Assembly: GCA_964525165.1 (NCBI GenBank)
Contig: CAZGGG010000018.1
Coordinates: forward strand, 1-49,481
From: JAWLFI01 sp964525165
Lineage (GTDB): Bacteria > Bacteroidota > Bacteroidia > Chitinophagales > Saprospiraceae
Length of the DNA stretch: 49,481 bases
Direction: 5' to 3'
Shown: positions 17,346-25,957 of the stretch, in pieces
How positions within the stretch are numbered: the first letter of the stretch is position 1
How the letters are laid out: each line of letters begins with the position of its first letter
Notes under the pieces: generated by a model
What the model was told of the DNA's origin: nothing
What the model saw: the letters and a program-made list of their open reading frames with translations, nothing else
Databases searched by the model: none
Position numbers and translations under genes: made by a program

Positions 17346-19502
17346 ATGAAAAATTATATATTCATCATATTAGGACTGGGACTATTGTTTGCTCAATGCA
17401 GTCCCAAAACTGGGAAATCAATGGCAGATAATACTTCCAAGGTAACCGATGTAATGGAAACAAAAACGGAACAAACAGATTTTAGAGCTTCAGCGCCTGC
17501 AGCGGCACCTGCTCCTGAAATAGATCTTGGGGAATATCAGACGAAAACACTGGACAACGGTCTGAAGGTGATTGTCGTGGAGAATCATAAACTCCCAAGA
17601 GTTTCCTTCCAATTGTTTGTGGACCGGGATCAAATTAAAGAAGGGGAGAAGGCAGGCTATGTTAGTATTGCCGGAGGATTATTGTCTACCGGAACGGAAT
17701 CGAAATCCAAAGCTGAGATTGACGAAGCGGTGGATTTTATTGGAGCCAATTTGTCGACCTCCTCAAGGGGAGCATTTGCTTCGGCATTAAGCCAACACAA
17801 GCAAACGATTATGGAGTTAATGGCTGATGTAATCCTTAACCCATCATTTCCGGAAGAGGAGTTTGACAAAGCGAAGAAGCAGACTTTATCCGGTCTTACG
17901 GCTAGTAAGAACAACCCCAATGCGATTGCCAGTAACATTCGTTCTTTAGTGAATTTCGGAGCAGATCACCCTTATGGTGAATTTACTACCGAAACCAGCG
18001 TTGAAAATATTATCCTGGAAGATTGTAAAACATATTATCATACGTATTTCAAACCCAACATCTCTTACTTAGTTGTCGTAGGGGACATAGAAGCCAACGA
18101 GGCCTACGAGTTGGCCGAACAGCATTTCGGAAGCTGGGAAAAAGGTGATGTACCAAAGCATGATTACGCTATGCCAAAGCGCCCAAGTTCCAGAAATGTG
18201 GTATTCGTAGATCGTCCCACAGCAGTTCAATCTGTGATGAGCGTAACCTATCCGGTAGAGCTCAGCAAGAAGTCCGAAGATTACGTTGCAGCGAAGGTCA
18301 TGAATAATATTTTAGGGGGTGGTGTATTTTCCGGTTACTTAATGCAAAATCTAAGAGAGGACAAAGGATATACCTATGGTGCCCGCTCCTCTTTAAGTGA
18401 TAATGATTTGGTTGGATCCTTTAACGCATTTGCAAGCGTTCGAAATGAAGTTACGGATAGTGCGACTGTAGAGTTTTTAAGGGAGATGAATCGAATTCGT
18501 GATGAAAAGGTGAAGGAAGAGCAGCTGGATCTTGTTAAGAGCTCCATGTCCGGATCTTTTGCGAGATCTTTGGAAAACCCTCAAGCTATTGCGCAGCAAG
18601 CGCTCACAATTGCGCGATTTAACCTTTCCAAGGATTTTTACAGCAATTATTTGAAGGAAATTGAAGCGGTTACAGCTGATGACATATTGGCGGCTGCACA
18701 GAAATATATCCAGCCCAAAGAATGCAATATTTTGATCGTGGGTAATAAAGATGAAGTGGCAGATAAGTTGAAGCGTTTTGATGGAGATAAAGAAATCACC
18801 TTCCTGGATGCTGAAGGAAAGGTCGTGGATATGTCTGCTCAAGCGTTACCTGAAGGTTTAACGGCAGAAGCAGTCATCGGTAAGTATATAGAGGCTTTAG
18901 GTGGTCAGTCTGCCATAGAAGGCGTCAAGAGTTTGAGATGGGATATAACTATGGACATGATGGGGATGCAGCTCGATGGTCAACGTTATATTATGTTTCC
19001 GAACAAATATGCCGATATCATGCAAATGAATGGTATGGTGGTGAATAAGATGGTGTTTAACGAAGGACAAGGCATGACGATGAATCCTCAACAGGGTGAA
19101 CAAGAAATGGGGGAGGAAGACCTGGCGGATGCAGAAATGAGTGCACATATTTTCAAAGAGGCATTTTATCAAAAAATGGGCTATGAATTAGAGTTGTCCG
19201 GAGTGGAAACTATTGAAGGTGAGGATGCATACAAGTTGAAAGTCACTTCGCCTTTCGGCAAAAGTACTACCGAGTATTACTCAACTGAAAGTGGATTGAA
19301 ATTGCGTGAAGTAACGAACGCAGAAGGCCCCAATGGTCCGATTGCTGTTACCACGGATTATCAGGATTACACAGAAATTGATGGTCTCATGTTCCCACAA
19401 AAAATGGAGGTTTCAGGACCTTTCCCTCAGCCGATGAAAATGGCTACAAAGGAGATTCAGGTGAATGCTGAAATTGATAAAGGTGTTTTCGAAATAAAGT
19501 AA
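17346..19502 (+). CDS. M16 peptidase-like lipoprotein, non-catalytic, with C-terminal lipoprotein-sorting-like domain
   Basis: A 718-residue lipoprotein (lipobox FAQC, Cys18) partnered with the catalytic M16 gene. After an Ala/Pro-rich linker comes an M16 core (about residues 55-500) with the Arg/Tyr substrate-binding region (GYLMQNLREDKGYTYGARS), but the expected HxxEH position reads AGYVSIAGGLLSTGTES, so it should be inactive. The last 220 residues (from about EAVIGKYIEALGG) form a separate beta-rich domain of outer-membrane lipoprotein-sorting (LolA-like) type. This arrangement is common in Bacteroidota and probably gives a substrate-cradling subunit at the outer membrane. The unit closes with a strong terminator 21 bases after the stop. 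Confidence 0.9.
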   Translation: MKNYIFIILGLGLLFAQCSPKTGKSMADNTSKVTDVMETKTEQTDFRASAPAAAPAPEIDLGEYQTKTLDNGLKVIVVENHKLPRVSFQLFVDRDQIKEGEKAGYVSIAGGLLSTGTESKSKAEIDEAVDFIGANLSTSSRGAFASALSQHKQTIMELMADVILNPSFPEEEFDKAKKQTLSGLTASKNNPNAIASNIRSLVNFGADHPYGEFTTETSVENIILEDCKTYYHTYFKPNISYLVVVGDIEANEAYELAEQHFGSWEKGDVPKHDYAMPKRPSSRNVVFVDRPTAVQSVMSVTYPVELSKKSEDYVAAKVMNNILGGGVFSGYLMQNLREDKGYTYGARSSLSDNDLVGSFNAFASVRNEVTDSATVEFLREMNRIRDEKVKEEQLDLVKSSMSGSFARSLENPQAIAQQALTIARFNLSKDFYSNYLKEIEAVTADDILAAAQKYIQPKECNILIVGNKDEVADKLKRFDGDKEITFLDAEGKVVDMSAQALPEGLTAEAVIGKYIEALGGQSAIEGVKSLRWDITMDMMGMQLDGQRYIMFPNKYADIMQMNGMVVNKMVFNEGQGMTMNPQQGEQEMGEEDLADAEMSAHIFKEAFYQKMGYELELSGVETIEGEDAYKLKVTSPFGKSTTEYYSTESGLKLREVTNAEGPNGPIAVTTDYQDYTEIDGLMFPQKMEVSGPFPQPMKMATKEIQVNAEIDKGVFEIK

Positions 19503-19522
19503 GCACCTAATCGAGTAAGATG

Positions 19523-19554
19523 AGCCGCTTCTGAATTAAGAAGCGGCTTTTTTA
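19523..19554 (+). terminator. Intrinsic terminator after the M16 pair
   Basis: A perfect 10-bp stem (AGCCGCTTCT at 19523-19532 with AGAAGCGGCT at 19539-19548) with a 6-base loop is followed by a T run to 19553. It sits 21 bases after the stop of the second M16 gene. Confidence 0.92.
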
Positions 19555-19584
19555 TTTTCTATTTTTGCTTGGAAATTTTACCGA

Positions 19585-20082
19585 ATGATACAGATCTACG
19601 TTACCGGAGGAACCTTTGATAAGGACTATAATTATATCAGTGGAGAGTTGTTCTTTAAAGATACGCACCTTCATGAGATGCTTGATAGAGGTCGTTCTAC
19701 ATTAGATGTCGATATCAAAACTTTGATGATGGTAGATAGCCTTGAAATGACCGATACGGACAGGGAAATTATCATGCATAATTGCAGAAGGACAGAAGCC
19801 AACCAAATTGTGATCACGCATGGCACAGACCGGATGGTTGAAACTGCAAAGTATTTAGCAGCGAAAGAAATAAAGGGCAAAACAATCGTATTGGTAGGAG
19901 CCATGATCCCTTATGCATTTGGTACCTCATCTGATGGTTTTTTTAATCTTGGAAGTGCTGTTGCATTTGCACAGACACTCCCTGAGGGCGTTTACGTCGC
20001 TATGAATGGGCGGTATTTTAAATGGGATCAGGTCAGAAAGAACAGAAAGACCGGTTTCTTCGAAGAAATACCAACTTTATAG
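19585..20082 (+). CDS. Single-domain type I/II asparaginase-like protein
   Basis: A 165-residue protein corresponding only to the N-terminal domain of L-asparaginases (normally about 320-350 residues). The first catalytic Thr is Thr10 in TGGTFDK, and the second motif is THGTDRM at 78-84, with Thr81-Asp82. Conserved LVGAMIPYAFGTSSDGFFNLGSAVAF follows. The gene ends cleanly after the first domain with FFEEIPTL; there is no sign of a downstream remnant in any frame. Short stand-alone homologues of this kind occur in several bacteria. They could dimerise to supply the missing side of the site, but activity is uncertain. The gene follows the terminator of the M16 unit, so it starts its own transcript. 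Confidence 0.85.
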   Translation: MIQIYVTGGTFDKDYNYISGELFFKDTHLHEMLDRGRSTLDVDIKTLMMVDSLEMTDTDREIIMHNCRRTEANQIVITHGTDRMVETAKYLAAKEIKGKTIVLVGAMIPYAFGTSSDGFFNLGSAVAFAQTLPEGVYVAMNGRYFKWDQVRKNRKTGFFEEIPTL

Positions 20083-20144
20083 TTGCTGATAAAGAGATTA
20101 TATAAAATATGTTTTCTACCCTGAACGATATCTTAAATTATTAG

Positions 20145-20152
20145 TATTTTTG
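20145..20152 (+). promoter_or_regulatory. Candidate -7 box for the OmpA/TSP3 gene
   Basis: TATTTTTG is an exact TAnnTTTG match, 33 bases before the ATG at 20185. Transcription would begin near 20159, which makes the upstream ATG at 20158 unusable and supports 20185. No TTG is seen at -33 spacing. Confidence 0.5.
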
Positions 20153-20184
20153 ATAATATGTATATTGACCAAAGTGTTCCTTGT

Positions 20185-21627
20185 ATGAAAAGGTGGATTA
20201 TATTCTTGTCGCTTAGCATTATCTTTTCTATGGGTGTTGCAGCCCAAACGGACTCTATGCCCGCGGAAAAAAAGCATGGACTTGCATTTAAAAAATTATT
20301 TTTTGACTACGCGATTCCCTATACAGGCGATTATTTAGATTTTCGCCAATATGGTGACGGGTTTGAAGTAGGGTATCTGAATAGAGTTTCTGATCAATTT
20401 GAGCTCTATGTGCCATTTAGAGCAGGTAACGTCACGTTTGTTGATTCTGTGGATCAAAACCAGGTTTTTGGTTTAGGGGTGCAAGGACAATATTTTTTAA
20501 AGAAAAATGATGATGTTTTTCAGCCTTATGTACTTGGGGGAATCAATGCCAATGTCGCATCGGAAAGCAATTTTCATCTTGACATCCCTCTCGGAGTCGG
20601 CATGGATATTCAACTTATTCCTAGTACAGCGCTTAATATTCAAGCGAATTACAACTACGGACTCGTTGTAGATCGCAGAAGTAACGTCAATATCACTGTT
20701 GGCGTGAAACACTATTTCATTCCTGAATCAAAAGTAGACACTCCTGTCGTTGAGATGCCTAAAGACAGCGATGGTGATGGCATCACTGATGAACTAGACT
20801 TGTGTCCCGATGAAAAAGGCCCAGAAGAGTTTATGGGCTGCCCGGATAAAGATGATGATGGTATACCGGATGTCAAGGATAAATGCCCTGAATTTAAGGG
20901 GCTTCCTGAATTTGAAGGTTGTCCGGATACAGATGGTGATGGCATTTCAGATAATGATGACGAATGTCCCAATCAAGCAGGTCCTAAAGAAAATAATGGA
21001 TGTCCCGAAGTAGACCGAGATAAAGATGGTATTCTGGATGTGAAGGATGATTGTCCTGATGAAGCTGGCTTGGCCACCACGAATGGTTGCCCGGATAGAG
21101 ACAGAGATGGGGTTGCAGATAAAGATGATCGATGTCCTGATGTTCCGGGATTGCCTTCTGATCAGGGATGCCCGGATTCTGACGGAGATGGAATCGCAGA
21201 TATAGACGATTTATGCCCTAATTCTAAAGGTCCTGCTCGAAATAAAGGTTGTCCGGAAATTCAAAAAGAAGAAAAGGAAGTGCTGGATGTTGCCATGGAT
21301 GCTGTTGAATTTGAAACCGGTAAATCCACTCTTAAAAGCAGCTCGTTTAATGTCTTAGATCAAATTGTAACCATCCTGAAAAAGTATCCTGATTATAAGC
21401 TGCGAATTAGCGGTCATACAGACAACGTAGGTAGCGCGCAATTCAATCAAACTTTGTCTGAGCAAAGAGCACGTTCTTGTTATGAGTATTTAGCAAGTCG
21501 TGGTGTCAGCACTAACAGAATGAGTTATGTGGGATTTGGTGAATCGAAACCAAGAGCCAATAACAATACGGAAGCAGGACAAAGACAGAACAGACGCGTA
21601 GAGTTCGATCTATATCTAGGAAACTAG
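20185..21627 (+). CDS. OmpA family protein with thrombospondin type-3 repeats
   Basis: A 480-residue outer-membrane protein that anchors the envelope to peptidoglycan. From 20185 a signal peptide (KRWIIFLSLSIIFSMGVAAQ) leads to an N-terminal barrel domain of about 165 residues with repeated beta strands (ELYVPFRAGNVTFVD, VFQPYVLGGINANV, INVTVGV-like end). Six calcium-binding TSP3 repeats (residues 194-357) follow, then an OmpA C-terminal peptidoglycan-binding domain (about 368-480) with RISGHTDNVGSAQFNQ and SEQRARSCYEYLASRGV, including the GHTDN and RxxR-type contacts. The ORF continues upstream to an ATG at 20158, which I reject because the extra residues precede the signal peptide. This architecture is typical of Bacteroidota. 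Confidence 0.94.
   Translation: MKRWIIFLSLSIIFSMGVAAQTDSMPAEKKHGLAFKKLFFDYAIPYTGDYLDFRQYGDGFEVGYLNRVSDQFELYVPFRAGNVTFVDSVDQNQVFGLGVQGQYFLKKNDDVFQPYVLGGINANVASESNFHLDIPLGVGMDIQLIPSTALNIQANYNYGLVVDRRSNVNITVGVKHYFIPESKVDTPVVEMPKDSDGDGITDELDLCPDEKGPEEFMGCPDKDDDGIPDVKDKCPEFKGLPEFEGCPDTDGDGISDNDDECPNQAGPKENNGCPEVDRDKDGILDVKDDCPDEAGLATTNGCPDRDRDGVADKDDRCPDVPGLPSDQGCPDSDGDGIADIDDLCPNSKGPARNKGCPEIQKEEKEVLDVAMDAVEFETGKSTLKSSSFNVLDQIVTILKKYPDYKLRISGHTDNVGSAQFNQTLSEQRARSCYEYLASRGVSTNRMSYVGFGESKPRANNNTEAGQRQNRRVEFDLYLGN
20764..21255 (+). repeat. Six thrombospondin type-3 repeat units within the OmpA gene
   Basis: Six tandem protein repeats of 27, 27, 27, 29, 27 and 27 residues, each of the form DxDxDGxxDxxDxCP...GCP. 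At the nucleotide level they are diverged, so this is an old array. The Asp pattern binds calcium, and each unit has two cysteines likely to form a disulfide. Confidence 0.93.
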
Positions 21628-21676
21628 ATGCTTGCGGATATGTCAAATACATTCTTTTGACGTATCTTATATACTT

Positions 21677-22774
21677 ATGCAACTAATTGAAGTTTCCAAT
21701 AGGTTCGACTTAAAACGTTTTATACGTTTTCCGTATAAAATCTTCCAGGATGCACCTCAGTGGGTTCCCCCAATGAATGAGGATGAATGGAGTAAGTTGG
21801 ATTCCATTAGATCCCCCTTTGTTCGTACACATCGTTGGAAAATGTGGATGGTCTTGTACCAAGATCAGATAGTAGGTAGAATTTGGGCGGGTCAGGAAAA
21901 ACAAGATCCGGATATGATTGCCTGGAGTTGGTGGGACCAAATCAATGATGTAGCAGTGACAAAGCTACTTTTTCAAGCCGTAAAGAATTGGGCAAATGAA
22001 TTAGGAGGTCAGTATTTGGAAGGGCCTACGGGATTTACTGCCTTTGACAAGAATGCTTTATTAACGGACGGTTTTGATGAGATTCCTACTATCGCAGAGC
22101 ACTATCAGAAACCTTACTATAAGGACCTATTGCATCAAATAGGTATTGAGCCTTTCCGCCCCTATCTTTCTTATCGAATTCAGATTCCTGAGAAAGTGCC
22201 GGATAAGATTCGAAGAATGTCTCAACTCCTGCAAGAACGTAATGGTTGGATGATCAGGCAACCAAAATCTCAAAGTGAAATCAGAAAGGTAGCCGACGAG
22301 GTTTTTGACTTGATTAACCGTTCTCACCATGTCCTAGAAGGGCACAAACCGATCCCAAAAGATATTGGTCGTTACTATGTAGAAGGATTCTTGCCTTTGT
22401 TGCTTCCGCAATATTGCTGTCTTGTTTACAAAGAAGAAAGACTGATAGGTTTTGGGATTGCTCTACCTTCTTATTCAAGGGCTTTCCAAAAAATGGAAGG
22501 AAAAATTTGGCCTTTGGGTTGGTGGCAAATTTTAAAGACGAAAAGAAGACATGATGCCGCAGATTTGCTTCTGATTGGTGTTGAGCCGAAATACCAAAAG
22601 AAAGGTGTCACTGCGTGTATTTTTGAAGCTATTATGAGTCAGTTCATTAAAAGGGGAATCAAATATGTAGAGTCAAACCCTGAATTGGAAGACAACTTAG
22701 CTGTTCAAACTTTGTGGAAAGATTACCACCCAAGATGCACCAAGAAAAGGATGATCTATAGGAATATGCTTTGA
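21677..22774 (+). CDS. GNAT-like N-acetyltransferase family protein (YghO-like)
   Basis: A 365-residue cytoplasmic protein. The start is ATG at 21677 (MQLIEVSNRFDLKRFIRFPYKIF); an upstream TTG at 21632 would add 15 residues of no value. The N-terminal part (PYKIFQDAPQWVPPM, IRSPFVRTHRW, IVGRIWAG) and the middle (GGQYLEGPTGFTAFDKNALLTDGFDE, PTIAEHYQKPYY) match a family related to E. coli YghO. The C-terminal third looks like a GNAT fold, with DAADLLLIGVEPKYQKKGVTACIFEA as the acetyl-CoA loop and KYVESNPELEDNLAVQTLWKDYHPR at the end. The substrate is unknown. The gene lies 49 bases after the OmpA gene and converges on the SDR gene with a 36-base gap. Confidence 0.75.
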   Translation: MQLIEVSNRFDLKRFIRFPYKIFQDAPQWVPPMNEDEWSKLDSIRSPFVRTHRWKMWMVLYQDQIVGRIWAGQEKQDPDMIAWSWWDQINDVAVTKLLFQAVKNWANELGGQYLEGPTGFTAFDKNALLTDGFDEIPTIAEHYQKPYYKDLLHQIGIEPFRPYLSYRIQIPEKVPDKIRRMSQLLQERNGWMIRQPKSQSEIRKVADEVFDLINRSHHVLEGHKPIPKDIGRYYVEGFLPLLLPQYCCLVYKEERLIGFGIALPSYSRAFQKMEGKIWPLGWWQILKTKRRHDAADLLLIGVEPKYQKKGVTACIFEAIMSQFIKRGIKYVESNPELEDNLAVQTLWKDYHPRCTKKRMIYRNML

Positions 22775-22810
22775 TCGAAACTATTACCTCCGCACTATTT
22801 TGTGCTATGA

Positions 22811-23665
22811 TTATTTCCGTTTAGCCATGAGTGTAAATAATTTATCTACCCACCGGGTTGGTAACACCTTGATGATTAATAAAATCAATATTTTTTTACC
22901 CGTTATCAGGTATCGGATTTTGGGCTTCGAAGAAGTTACTGCGTGATAGATCTTTTCAGCTACCTTTTCAGCAGAAATAGACATTTTCTGATTCTGCTCT
23001 ATAATCTTATCTCTTTGTTTTAAAATATATTCGTAATCCGTATCCATATACGGGTTGTCTTCTTTTTTAGCTTTCTCCCAAATTTCTGTATCAATGGGTC
23101 CGGGTTCTATAATAGATACTCTAATGTTGAAAATGGACAATTCACGTCTGAGCGCATCACTCATGGCCTCCAAGGCATATTTTGAAGCACTGTAAGGCCC
23201 CATCATCATTCGAGTCATTCGTCCTGAAACAGATGAAACATTAATCAATTTACCCGGAGGATATGGGCTATCAAAAGAAGCCCCTAAAAGCGGTAGGAAA
23301 GTTTGAGTGACTTTCAAAAGTCCGAAAAAATTCACTTCCATTTGGCGACGCATATACTCCTCCTTCACGTATTGCATAGGGCCTGAGACAGCGATTCCAG
23401 CATTATTGACTAAAGCTCTCAAACCTGACGTCCCGCATAATTGACGTACTTTTTTTTCGGCTTCGTCTATCGCTTGAAAGTCTGTTTGGTCAAAAACGAC
23501 AAAGTCAAACAGCTCAGAATAATGGGTGCTCAGTTCTTGCGCATCCTCCTCTGTTCGAACACTTCCAATGACAGGTATTTCCCTTTCCAGGAAATAAATA
23601 GCAGAGGCTTTTCCTATACCGCTTGATACTCCGGTAATAAAAACAGGTCTATTGAGTTCCTTCAT
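22811..23665 (-). CDS. Short-chain dehydrogenase/reductase (SDR)
   Basis: A 284-residue NAD(P)-dependent oxidoreductase of the classical SDR type. The cofactor motif is TGVSSGIG at about residues 11-18, with NNAG further on and the catalytic YSASK at 158-162. Ser144-Ser145 (INVSSVSG) supplies the third catalytic group. The last 50 residues (AEKIYHAVTSSKPKIRYLITG, then KILILLIIKVLPTRWVDKLF) suggest a membrane-associated C-terminus, as in retinol- or steroid-dehydrogenase-like SDRs. I start at 23665, where ATG overlaps the purE stop (TAATG), rather than at 23671; the two differ by two residues. It is the third gene of the purK-purE unit, an unusual location; the substrate is unknown. Confidence 0.88.
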   Translation of the reverse strand: MKELNRPVFITGVSSGIGKASAIYFLEREIPVIGSVRTEEDAQELSTHYSELFDFVVFDQTDFQAIDEAEKKVRQLCGTSGLRALVNNAGIAVSGPMQYVKEEYMRRQMEVNFFGLLKVTQTFLPLLGASFDSPYPPGKLINVSSVSGRMTRMMMGPYSASKYALEAMSDALRRELSIFNIRVSIIEPGPIDTEIWEKAKKEDNPYMDTDYEYILKQRDKIIEQNQKMSISAEKVAEKIYHAVTSSKPKIRYLITGKKILILLIIKVLPTRWVDKLFTLMAKRK

Positions 23666-24165
23666 TACCATTTTGTTTGGCGGACCTTCTCTGCTTTCTG
23701 AAGAACCTTATTTTGGAGCCCTTCCATATACGCCATGATCTGCTTTTGAACTTCAAGCTCTGTGCTTCCCAGAATTTTAGCAGCCAATATACCAGCGTTT
23801 TTAGCTGCGTTTAAGGCCACTGTAGCCACGGGAATGCCATTCGGCATTTGAAGAATGGATAAGATGGAATCCCAACCATCAATAGAATTTCTGGATTTTA
23901 CCGGTACACCGATGACCGGCAAAGGCGTCAGTGAGGCAACCATTCCGGGTAGATGTGCCGCACCTCCGGCACCGGCAATGATGACCTTGAGTCCTCTTTT
24001 ATGCGCCTCTTTGGCATAGCTCATCATTTTTTCAGGTGTTCTGTGTGCAGAAACGATATCCACTTCGAATGGGATTTTCATTTCTTTTAAGAATTCTATG
24101 GCCTCCTCCATGACCGGAAGGTCAGAATCAGAACCCATGATTATGCCTACTTTAGGATTTTTCAT
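23665..24165 (-). CDS. purE: 5-(carboxyamino)imidazole ribonucleotide mutase
   Basis: Converts N5-CAIR to CAIR in de novo purine synthesis, after PurK. The 166-residue protein has all class I PurE landmarks: GIIMGSDSDLPVM near the start, VDIVSAHRTPEKM with the catalytic His, IIAGAGGAAHLPGMVAS, PVIGVPVKS and LSILQMPNGIPVATVAL. It overlaps purK by 4 bases (ATGA) and the SDR gene by one base, so the three are co-translated. The order purK-purE is the usual pairing. Confidence 0.96.
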   Translation of the reverse strand: MKNPKVGIIMGSDSDLPVMEEAIEFLKEMKIPFEVDIVSAHRTPEKMMSYAKEAHKRGLKVIIAGAGGAAHLPGMVASLTPLPVIGVPVKSRNSIDGWDSILSILQMPNGIPVATVALNAAKNAGILAAKILGSTELEVQKQIMAYMEGLQNKVLQKAEKVRQTKW

Positions 24166-25313
24166 GTTGTTATGGATATTTTATCTTTTACATTCCTGGC
24201 GACGGCCACTGCATCATCTATGTCATCTCTGATAACTGTTAGATGGCCCATTTTACGATTCGGACGAGTTTCCTTTTTGCCGTAAAGGTGAATAAAGGTT
24301 CCCTCTTCCTTTAAAACTTCTTCTGCACCACGGGTTACAGCAGGACCGGTATGTCCTTCGGCGCCCAAAATATTGAGCATGACACCGGGGCTTCTCAGGC
24401 GAGTACTACCAAGGGGAAGATCCAAAATGCATCTCAATAATTGTTCATATTGACTGCAAAAACAAGCTTCTATTGTGTGGTGTCCACTATTGTGAGGTCG
24501 TGGAGCTGCTTCATTTACATAGATCCGGTCCTCATGATCTAAAAAGAACTCTATAGCAAGAATCCCAACCATATCCAGTTCTTGAATGATTTTTGACGCC
24601 ATCCGTTGGGTTTCATGAGCAATTGCATCGCTGATTTGGGCCGGTGCTCGAAGAAACTCAACCAAATTGGCCTTTGGCTTGAATACCATTTCGACCGGGT
24701 CATAGGTTTTAATCTCACCCGAAGCATTTCTGGCAGCAATAACAGCCAGTTCTTTTTTGATGTGGATCAACTGCTCCGTAATGCAGGAACCTTCTAACAA
24801 TTGTGGTAAGTCTTGTTCTGAATGAATCAGCTCTACGCCGCGCCCATCATATCCTTCCGTTCTCAGTTTTTGTACAAAGGGGAAAGACAGTGTACCCTCA
24901 TTAATGGCGGAGAGAATCTCACTTTTTGAATCGAAAAAGTGAAATTCAGGACTGGGTAACCCTATTTGATGGTAAAACTCATTTTGTTTTCCTTTATCCT
25001 TGATGATTTCTAGTTGTTCTGCACCCGGATAGGTTTTTACACCGTGTTCAGCTAGTCTTCTAAGTCCCTCAGTAGATACGGACTCAATTTCTATCGTCAC
25101 ACAATCTAAATCCTTTCCAAAGTTGAAAACATCTTCTGCATTTTTAAAGTCTCCAGACACAAAGTGTTTTGCAATGGTTGCAGCCGGGAAAGACCCATCT
25201 TTATCTAATACATGTGTATCCAAGTCCATTGGGCTAGCGGCCTCACAGAGCATTTTACCTAATTGGCCACCCCCTAATATTCCAATTTTCTTTGAAAGCG
25301 GATATGTTGACAT
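24162..25313 (-). CDS. purK: N5-carboxyaminoimidazole ribonucleotide synthase
   Basis: ATP-grasp enzyme that makes N5-CAIR from AIR, ATP and bicarbonate. The 383-residue protein starts with KIGILGGGQLGKMLCEAA. The ATP-grasp core has GGGQLG, a segment FVQKLRTEGYDGRGVELI, and the metal-binding EFFLDHEDRIYVNEAAPRPHNSGHHTIEAC. The C-terminal part (PGVMLNILGAEGH, HLYGKKETRPNRKMGHLTVI) is the conserved PurK tail. It is the first gene of the purK-purE-SDR unit, preceded by a -7 box at 25327-25334. The second step, purE, follows with a 4-base overlap. Confidence 0.96.
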   Translation of the reverse strand: MSTYPLSKKIGILGGGQLGKMLCEAASPMDLDTHVLDKDGSFPAATIAKHFVSGDFKNAEDVFNFGKDLDCVTIEIESVSTEGLRRLAEHGVKTYPGAEQLEIIKDKGKQNEFYHQIGLPSPEFHFFDSKSEILSAINEGTLSFPFVQKLRTEGYDGRGVELIHSEQDLPQLLEGSCITEQLIHIKKELAVIAARNASGEIKTYDPVEMVFKPKANLVEFLRAPAQISDAIAHETQRMASKIIQELDMVGILAIEFFLDHEDRIYVNEAAPRPHNSGHHTIEACFCSQYEQLLRCILDLPLGSTRLRSPGVMLNILGAEGHTGPAVTRGAEEVLKEEGTFIHLYGKKETRPNRKMGHLTVIRDDIDDAVAVARNVKDKISITT

Positions 25314-25326
25314 TTTGTGCTTTTTT

Positions 25327-25334
25327 CAAATGTA
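25327..25334 (-). promoter_or_regulatory. Candidate -7 box for the purK operon
   Basis: The minus strand reads TACATTTG, an exact TAnnTTTG match, 14 bases before the purK ATG, which implies a very short leader. No TTG was found at the -33 spacing. Confidence 0.45.
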
Positions 25335-25381
25335 AGAAGTTCATCCACAAGATAAGCCTTACGGCAAAAGTAATTCAGGAA

Positions 25382-25912
25382 TCACCTGCCGGGCTCCGCA
25401 CGAATATTGAAAAAATGGCTCAAAGCGATAGATGTGGCACATGCTACATTAATGGAAGATTGACTCCCACTGATAGGAATATGAACTGATTGCTGTGTGT
25501 ACTTCAAAATATCTTCCGGAACACCGTTTCTTTCATTCCCCACGATCATCAGAGACGAATTCCTTAAGGTTGTTTTTGAATAAAGGTCAGATGATTGATT
25601 CGTCCATTCTAAAGCCAAGCATTCGTCATATTCTTTGATTAATGAGGAGAATTCATCCAAATTATCGATCGTTTGGATAGCTCGCTTTTGTGCTGTAGAT
25701 CGACTGATTCTCCGGATCTTTATAGCATCCCATTCAAATAGGGGTTGGAAGAGGAAAATTTGGAACACTTGGAATGCCTCTGCAGAACGAAGGATTAATG
25801 CCAGGTTTTCCTGAGATTGAATTTGGTAAAGAAGGAGATCTAAGCTTCCGGAAATGGTATGCTTTGGTGTTTCTCTCCACTCTGCATAAGAAAGGGCATG
25901 TTCATTTTTCAT
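25382..25912 (-). CDS. SpoU/TrmH-family RNA 2'-O-methyltransferase
   Basis: A 176-residue SPOUT-class methyltransferase using S-adenosylmethionine to methylate a ribose 2'-OH in tRNA or rRNA. The three SpoU motifs are visible: motif 1 with Asn36 and Arg42 (ENLALILRSAEAF), motif 2 VGNERNGVPEDIL (124-136), and motif 3 VHIPISGSQSSINVACATSIAL (143-164). It lacks the N-terminal RNA-binding extension of TrmH/RlmB, and the length is close to the small TrmL-like members. The target nucleotide cannot be told. It is divergent from the 2H phosphoesterase gene, with 45 bases between the starts, so RNA modification and a possible RNA-processing enzyme are adjacent. Confidence 0.9.
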   Translation of the reverse strand: MKNEHALSYAEWRETPKHTISGSLDLLLYQIQSQENLALILRSAEAFQVFQIFLFQPLFEWDAIKIRRISRSTAQKRAIQTIDNLDEFSSLIKEYDECLALEWTNQSSDLYSKTTLRNSSLMIVGNERNGVPEDILKYTQQSVHIPISGSQSSINVACATSIALSHFFNIRAEPGR

Positions 25913-25957
25913 GTCGAATGCGTAAATTCAAATAAATGTATCAATTATAACACAAGC

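Noticed and set aside
20712..20972. Serine-rich reading frame on the minus strand
   Set aside because: It is the reverse of the Asp/Gly-rich TSP3 repeats and has no start context.
20764..21255. Regularly spaced repeats suggesting CRISPR
   Set aside because: The period is about 81 bases, it is in frame and encodes TSP3 protein repeats; units are not identical at DNA level.
22775..22810. Small GCAC/GTGC stem between two convergent genes
   Set aside because: Only four base pairs and no T tract; not a convincing terminator.
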